DNA of 64,000 bases from Pseudomonadota bacterium. GTDB taxonomy: Bacteria; Pseudomonadota; Gammaproteobacteria; Burkholderiales; Burkholderiaceae_E. The position numbers were made by a program, and so were the translations under genes. The notes below the pieces were generated by a model. The model made no database searches. It was not told the origin of the DNA and saw only the letters and a program-made list of their open reading frames with translations. Shown here one piece after another: positions 60,196 through 64,000 of this stretch (the stretch's first letter is position 1; each line of letters opens with the position of its first letter). Location: the NCBI GenBank assembly GCA_023388075.1, contig JAEWGX010000024.1:17553-81552 (forward strand). The letters are read 5' to 3'.

Positions 60196-63015
60196 ATGAG
60201 AAAGACAACCAGCCAACGCCGAGCCGCGGCCGATTCCGCCGTCCCCGGGTGCCGCGCCCGGCCCGCCGGGCTCGCGCTCGCCAGCGCGCTCGTCGCCGCC
60301 GCGCTTGCGGGCGGGTGTGGTGGCGGCGGCGATTCCCCCACGGCGGTGTCACCCAGCCCGTCGGCCCCGTCACCGCCGGGCAATGCCTACACGGTCTCCG
60401 GCACCATCAGCGTGACCGAGACCAGCGCGGTCGATTCCGACACCAACGATCCCACGCAGCCGGGCCGGGTCGACAACGGCAGCTTCGAAACCGCGCAGTC
60501 CCTGCCGAATCCCGTCCAGCTCATCGGCTACCTCGCGATGCCCGGCGGCGGACCGAGCGGGCCGGTGCATCCCGCCGGCGACGTCGTCGACGGGTATCGG
60601 CTGCAGCTCGAGGAAGGCCAGGTGGTGGAGCTCGAGTTCGCGGCAGACCCGCGCCAGTTCGATCTCGACCTGTTCGTCTGGGACCCGGCCACCCGCGCCG
60701 TCGTCGGCCAGTCCATCGGCCTGAACAAGTACGAATGCGTGCGCATCTCCGCGAGCGGCGAGTACTTCGTTTCCGTCCAGGTCTATCCCGACACCAGCAG
60801 CGGCGGCAGCATCTACCAGCTCCGCATCGGCGCTCCGGGGTCCGGGACCCACTGCGGCAACGCGACCGGCGCCTCCGACCTGGCGATTCCCGGGGAGGTG
60901 GTCGCGCAGCCGGCCCCGCCAATCCGTCACGCCGCCGCGGCGACCGGCAAGTCGCTGGACGACGTCCAGCTGGTCCGGGGCGACCCGGCGCGAGAGGGCC
61001 CGGTGCTGGTCCGGTTGCCATCGGCGCCGGCAGACCGCGCCGCCGCCGCGCTGAGCCTCGCGACGAAGGCCGCGGCCGCCGCCACTGCCAGCGGCCGTCC
61101 GATCGCCGCCGCCGATGCCCGGCGCGAGGCCGCGGCGCAGATCGGGCGGTGGCGTTCGCTGCTGCCTGCGCAGACGCAGGCACGGCTGGAGACTGTCGAC
61201 TTCGCCAAGCGCTTGGTGGCCAGCGGCCAGTACGACTGGGCCGTCCCGAACTTCCGGCTGCAGGCGCTGCAGACCCGGTCGATGGGATCGTTCCCGCCCA
61301 ACGACCGCGAGTATGTGAAGCAGCGCTGGCACTACGAGGCGATCAACCTGCCGGCCGCCGCGGCCGCGCTGCAGGGCGTCGATCTCTCCGCTTCGCCGGC
61401 GCCGATCGTCGCGGTGGTGGATACCGGGGTCGTGGCCGACCATCCCGATCTCGCCAGTCAGCTGGTCTCCGGCTACGATTTCGTCGCCAATTCGCAAAGC
61501 GCCGGGGACGGCGGCGGCATCGATGCGAACCCCGACGACGCCTCGCTCATGCCGAGCCATTCCTTCCACGGCACCCACGTCGCCGGCACGGTCGCGGCGC
61601 AGACGTTCAATGGCATCGGCGTCGCCGGCGTGGCACCGGTGGCGCGGGTCATGCCCGTGCGCGTGCTTGGCATCGACGGCTCCGGCAGCCTCTACGACAT
61701 CCTCCAGGGCGTGCGCTTCGCCGCGGGCCTGCCGAACGATGCCGGCGTTTCGCCGCCGCGTCGCGCGGAGGTGATCAACCTGAGCCTGGGGGCGGCCGGC
61801 ATCGCCTGCCAGCCGCAGTTCGCGGAGCTCTTCACCCAGGTGCGGGCGACCGGCGCCGCGATCGTCGCCGCCGCGGGCAACGATTCGCGCCGCACGACGC
61901 TGCACCCGGTCTCGTTCCCGGCCAACTGCCCCGGCGTGTTCGCGGTGGCCGCCACGGACGCCGGCAACCGGCGCGCGCCGTATTCCAACGGCGGCCCGGA
62001 GGCGTTCATCGCGGCGCCGGGCGGCGATCTCACGCAGTCGACCACCGGCACCGGCCTCGCCGACGGCGTCTACAGCACCTCGGCCAGCAACGAACCCGAC
62101 GGCAGGCGATTGCCGGGGTACACCAACCTGCAGGGCACCTCGATGGCGGCGCCGCACGTGGCCGGCGTCCTCGCGCTGATGCGCTGGGTGGATCCGACCC
62201 TCATGCCGCAGGACCTGGAGTCGCTGGTGGCGAGCGGCCAGATCGTCGACGACCTCGGAGATGCCGGGCGCGATGCGTTCTTCGGCTTCGGTCTGGTCAA
62301 TGCCCGCAAGGCGGTGGAAGCCGCGCTCGCGCGGCGTGGCGGCGGCACGCCGGCCCCCGTGCCGTCCGGCCGGATCGAGGCTCAGCCGAGCACCATCGGC
62401 CTGGGCAGCCTGCGCACCGAGGCGGACCTGGTGATCCAGGCGGTGGGGCAGACCGACGAGCGGGTGGATTCGATCACGACCGACTCGCCGCTCATCTCGG
62501 TGGAGGCACGCGCCCCCGGTTCGGTGGATCCCGCAACTCGTCTGGGCACCTACCGGATCCGCGCCAATCGTGACCTGATGCAGGTGGGCAGCAGCGCATT
62601 CCCGAACGTCCTCGTCCGGCTCTCTTCGCAGCGGATGATCACGGTGCAGGTCGCGATCGAGCGTCGCGCGGCCAACGCCGCGAAGGGCAGCCTGGGTCCG
62701 GCGTACGTGCTGGTCGTCGACGCCGAGGATCCGCAGCGGCGGGTGGTGGCCAGCGCCGCGGTGCCCCAGCCGGTGGACGGCGTCTACCGCTATTCGGTGG
62801 CGGTGCCGGGCACGGTGGCGATCTCGGTCATCGCCGGCAGCGACATCGACAACAACGGCGGGATCTGCAGCGCGGGCGAGGCCTGTGGCGCCTATCCGAT
62901 GCTTTCCGGCGAGCTCGAGGTGCTCCTGCCCACGGGCAACCTGACCGGCATCGACTTCCCGCTCGCGCCGCTCGGCGGCGTGAGCCCGGATTCGATCGCG
63001 ACCGGGCGCCGATGA
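60196..63015 (+). CDS. subtilisin-like S8 protease lipoprotein with PPC-like and propeptide domains
   Basis: 939 residues. Lipobox LAGGC near residue 36. Residues about 100-220 look like a pre-peptidase C-terminal (PPC) domain placed N-terminally (DGYRLQLEEGQVVELEF, FDLDLFVWDP). A propeptide-like region (about 265-385, RLETVDFAKRLVASGQYDWA) precedes the catalytic domain with Asp409 (VAVVDTGVVADHPDL), His458 (FHGTHVAGT) and Ser649 (GTSMAAPHVAG). The last 220 residues are beta-rich. ATG 60196 is preferred over the GTG at 60190. It is coupled by ATGA to a PrcB-like lipoprotein, recalling the Treponema dentilisin complex. Confidence 0.9.
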   Translation: MRKTTSQRRAAADSAVPGCRARPAGLALASALVAAALAGGCGGGGDSPTAVSPSPSAPSPPGNAYTVSGTISVTETSAVDSDTNDPTQPGRVDNGSFETAQSLPNPVQLIGYLAMPGGGPSGPVHPAGDVVDGYRLQLEEGQVVELEFAADPRQFDLDLFVWDPATRAVVGQSIGLNKYECVRISASGEYFVSVQVYPDTSSGGSIYQLRIGAPGSGTHCGNATGASDLAIPGEVVAQPAPPIRHAAAATGKSLDDVQLVRGDPAREGPVLVRLPSAPADRAAAALSLATKAAAAATASGRPIAAADARREAAAQIGRWRSLLPAQTQARLETVDFAKRLVASGQYDWAVPNFRLQALQTRSMGSFPPNDREYVKQRWHYEAINLPAAAAALQGVDLSASPAPIVAVVDTGVVADHPDLASQLVSGYDFVANSQSAGDGGGIDANPDDASLMPSHSFHGTHVAGTVAAQTFNGIGVAGVAPVARVMPVRVLGIDGSGSLYDILQGVRFAAGLPNDAGVSPPRRAEVINLSLGAAGIACQPQFAELFTQVRATGAAIVAAAGNDSRRTTLHPVSFPANCPGVFAVAATDAGNRRAPYSNGGPEAFIAAPGGDLTQSTTGTGLADGVYSTSASNEPDGRRLPGYTNLQGTSMAAPHVAGVLALMRWVDPTLMPQDLESLVASGQIVDDLGDAGRDAFFGFGLVNARKAVEAALARRGGGTPAPVPSGRIEAQPSTIGLGSLRTEADLVIQAVGQTDERVDSITTDSPLISVEARAPGSVDPATRLGTYRIRANRDLMQVGSSAFPNVLVRLSSQRMITVQVAIERRAANAAKGSLGPAYVLVVDAEDPQRRVVASAAVPQPVDGVYRYSVAVPGTVAISVIAGSDIDNNGGICSAGEACGAYPMLSGELEVLLPTGNLTGIDFPLAPLGGVSPDSIATGRR

Positions 63016-63515
63016 GGACATCGTCGGCCATTGCGGTCCTGGCCGCGGGCCTCGGCGTCGCGGTCGCCGGCTGCCGCGCCGGATCCCAGCCTTCGCCGTC
63101 GGCCTTCCCGGTCCTGGAGGCCAAGGCTCGGGTGCTCGCGAGCCAGTCGAGCGCCTGTCCCGACCGCGCGCGGGCGGAGGCGGGCGCGGTGGCATTTCGC
63201 GCGAAGGACGCCTGGGACGACCACCTGGCCGAGCTCGCGCCGCCGGCGCGCGCGGCGCTTGCCGACTGGCGACCCGGGTTCGACGCCGGCGAGTCGGTGG
63301 TGCTCGCCCGCGCCGGGGAGCTCCCGAATCCGGGCTACCGGATCGTGGTGGAGGAGTCCGACCTGCCGATCCGTGCCGGCGTGCTGGGCCTGCGGTTGAC
63401 CGCGATCCCGCCGCCCCGGGAAAGGCTGCAGGCTCAGGTCATGACGCCCGCCTGTCTCTATCTGTGGCTGGACCGGGCGGACTACCGGGACGTGGCGGTG
63501 GAGCTGGCGCGGTAG
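63012..63515 (+). CDS. PrcB-like lipoprotein
   Basis: 167 residues. Lipobox AVAGC (Cys21). The C-terminal half (about 90-165) resembles the PrcB C-terminal domain: VVLARAGELPNPGYRIVVEE, then a run of alternating hydrophobics ending TPACLYLWLDRADYRDVAV. PrcB is a lipoprotein that associates with the dentilisin protease. Here the gene is directly coupled to a subtilisin-like protease gene, so it is a probable partner or modulator. The match is by eye and the N-terminal half is unassigned. Confidence 0.68.
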   Translation: MRTSSAIAVLAAGLGVAVAGCRAGSQPSPSAFPVLEAKARVLASQSSACPDRARAEAGAVAFRAKDAWDDHLAELAPPARAALADWRPGFDAGESVVLARAGELPNPGYRIVVEESDLPIRAGVLGLRLTAIPPPRERLQAQVMTPACLYLWLDRADYRDVAVELAR

Positions 63516-63550
63516 GGCGGCCCGCTGCGGCAGCTTCCCTGGGGGAGCCC

Positions 63551-64000
63551 CTATTCCGCCGGCAGCAGCTTGTCGGGATTCATCAGGCCTTCCGGATCCA
63601 GCGCCCGCTTGACGGCGCGCATCATCGCCACCTCGACGGGCTGCTTGTAGCGTGCCGCCTCGTCGCGTCGCAGGATCCCGAGCCCGTGCTCGGCCGAAAT
63701 CGAGCCCCCGAAGCGAACCACCGCGTCGTGCGCTATCCGGTTGATGGGGCCCTCGAGCGCCGCGAAGGTCTCGTCGTCCACCGAGGCGACATCGCGGCGC
63801 GGCGAGACGTTGTAGTGCAGGTTTCCGTCGCCGAGGTGGCCGAAGACGATCATCCGGGCGGCGGGATGCGCGGCCTGGATCGCCGCGTCGGTCGATTCGA
63901 TGAAGTCGGCAATGCGCGAGATCGGCACCGAGATGTCGTGCTTGATGTTCTTGCCCTCGGCGCTCTGCGCCTCGGAGATGTTCTCGCGCAGCGCCCAGAA
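63551..64000 (-). CDS. FAD-linked oxidase, C-terminal part (truncated by window edge)
   Basis: About 149 C-terminal residues of a vanillyl-alcohol-oxidase-type flavoenzyme; the gene continues beyond the window. Visible: ALRENISEAQSAEGKNIKHD, VFGHLGDGNLHYNV (metal/substrate histidines), GGSISAEHGLGILRRDE and the C-terminal DPEGLMNPDKLLP. This is the signature of the D-lactate/D-2-hydroxyglutarate dehydrogenase or GlcD group. Which substrate is used cannot be told from this part. Confidence 0.88.
   Translation of the reverse strand, partial: FWALRENISEAQSAEGKNIKHDISVPISRIADFIESTDAAIQAAHPAARMIVFGHLGDGNLHYNVSPRRDVASVDDETFAALEGPINRIAHDAVVRFGGSISAEHGLGILRRDEAARYKQPVEVAMMRAVKRALDPEGLMNPDKLLPAE

Noticed and set aside
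1..64000. Insertion sequences, prophage, integrons or tRNA-associated islands
   Set aside because: No transposase, integrase, terminal inverted repeats or tRNA genes could be identified anywhere in the window.

Overview
The window is a contiguous chromosomal stretch of a very GC-rich proteobacterium, most likely a betaproteobacterium of Burkholderiales type. The evidence is the minus-strand housekeeping block yebC-purD-hemF-nadD-rsfS-rlmH-maf-rng, a complete System I cytochrome c maturation operon, FNR-type operators, a TRAP transporter cassette and frequent GTG/TTG starts with 4-base ATGA or GTGA gene overlaps. No transposase, integrase, phage gene, tRNA, rRNA or CRISPR array was seen.

Layout. 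1-6.8 kb: a catabolic or uptake module. It holds an AhpD-like protein, an alpha/beta hydrolase, a LysR regulator divergent from a cupin-dctP-dctQ-dctM-cupin operon, and a perfect 9-4-9 palindrome just upstream of a recognisable promoter. 6.9-10 kb: a DUF4382 lipoprotein, a universal stress protein and two convergent hemerythrin-like genes, each preceded by the same 14-base FNR-type box. 10.1-17 kb: the housekeeping operon. 17-26.7 kb: a HerA-like ATPase, an SDR protein without the usual Tyr/Lys pair, a PfkB kinase, a quinone oxidoreductase, tcdA, fbp with a translationally coupled small membrane protein, and pepN.

26.8-38.5 kb is the most unusual part. A large LEPR-XLL/DUF11-like, proline- and cysteine-rich surface-type protein is followed by a tightly overlapping four-gene operon: a TolC-like lipoprotein with an extra C-terminal domain, a periplasmic adaptor, a GAF-domain adaptor, and a PqqD-like/M50 (site-2 protease)/HlyD fusion. 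No ABC or RND motor is encoded with it. I infer an export or envelope-processing machine of non-standard design. Convergent to it is a kexin-like S8 protease lipoprotein without an N-terminal propeptide. It is coupled by ATGA to a separate secreted gene whose C-terminus looks like the missing propeptide, as in the Aeromonas ASP/ORF2 pair.

38.8-57.3 kb: pyruvate carboxylase, HU with a long structured leader and a terminator, and then one long minus-strand run. In transcription order this is an aldo/keto reductase, a LapE/LapB/LapC-like type I secretion system, ccmI, ccmABCDEFGH and srkA. 57.4-64 kb: guaC with a DUF924 gene, an SDR, a second S8 protease lipoprotein coupled to a PrcB-like lipoprotein (dentilisin-like arrangement), and the 3' part of an FAD-linked oxidase running off the window.

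Working together: pyc and fbp support gluconeogenic growth on organic acids of the kind TRAP systems import. ccm, the FNR-type boxes and the hemerythrins point to respiration at changing oxygen levels. Two secretion-type assemblies and two protease/partner pairs suggest a strong investment in the cell surface.
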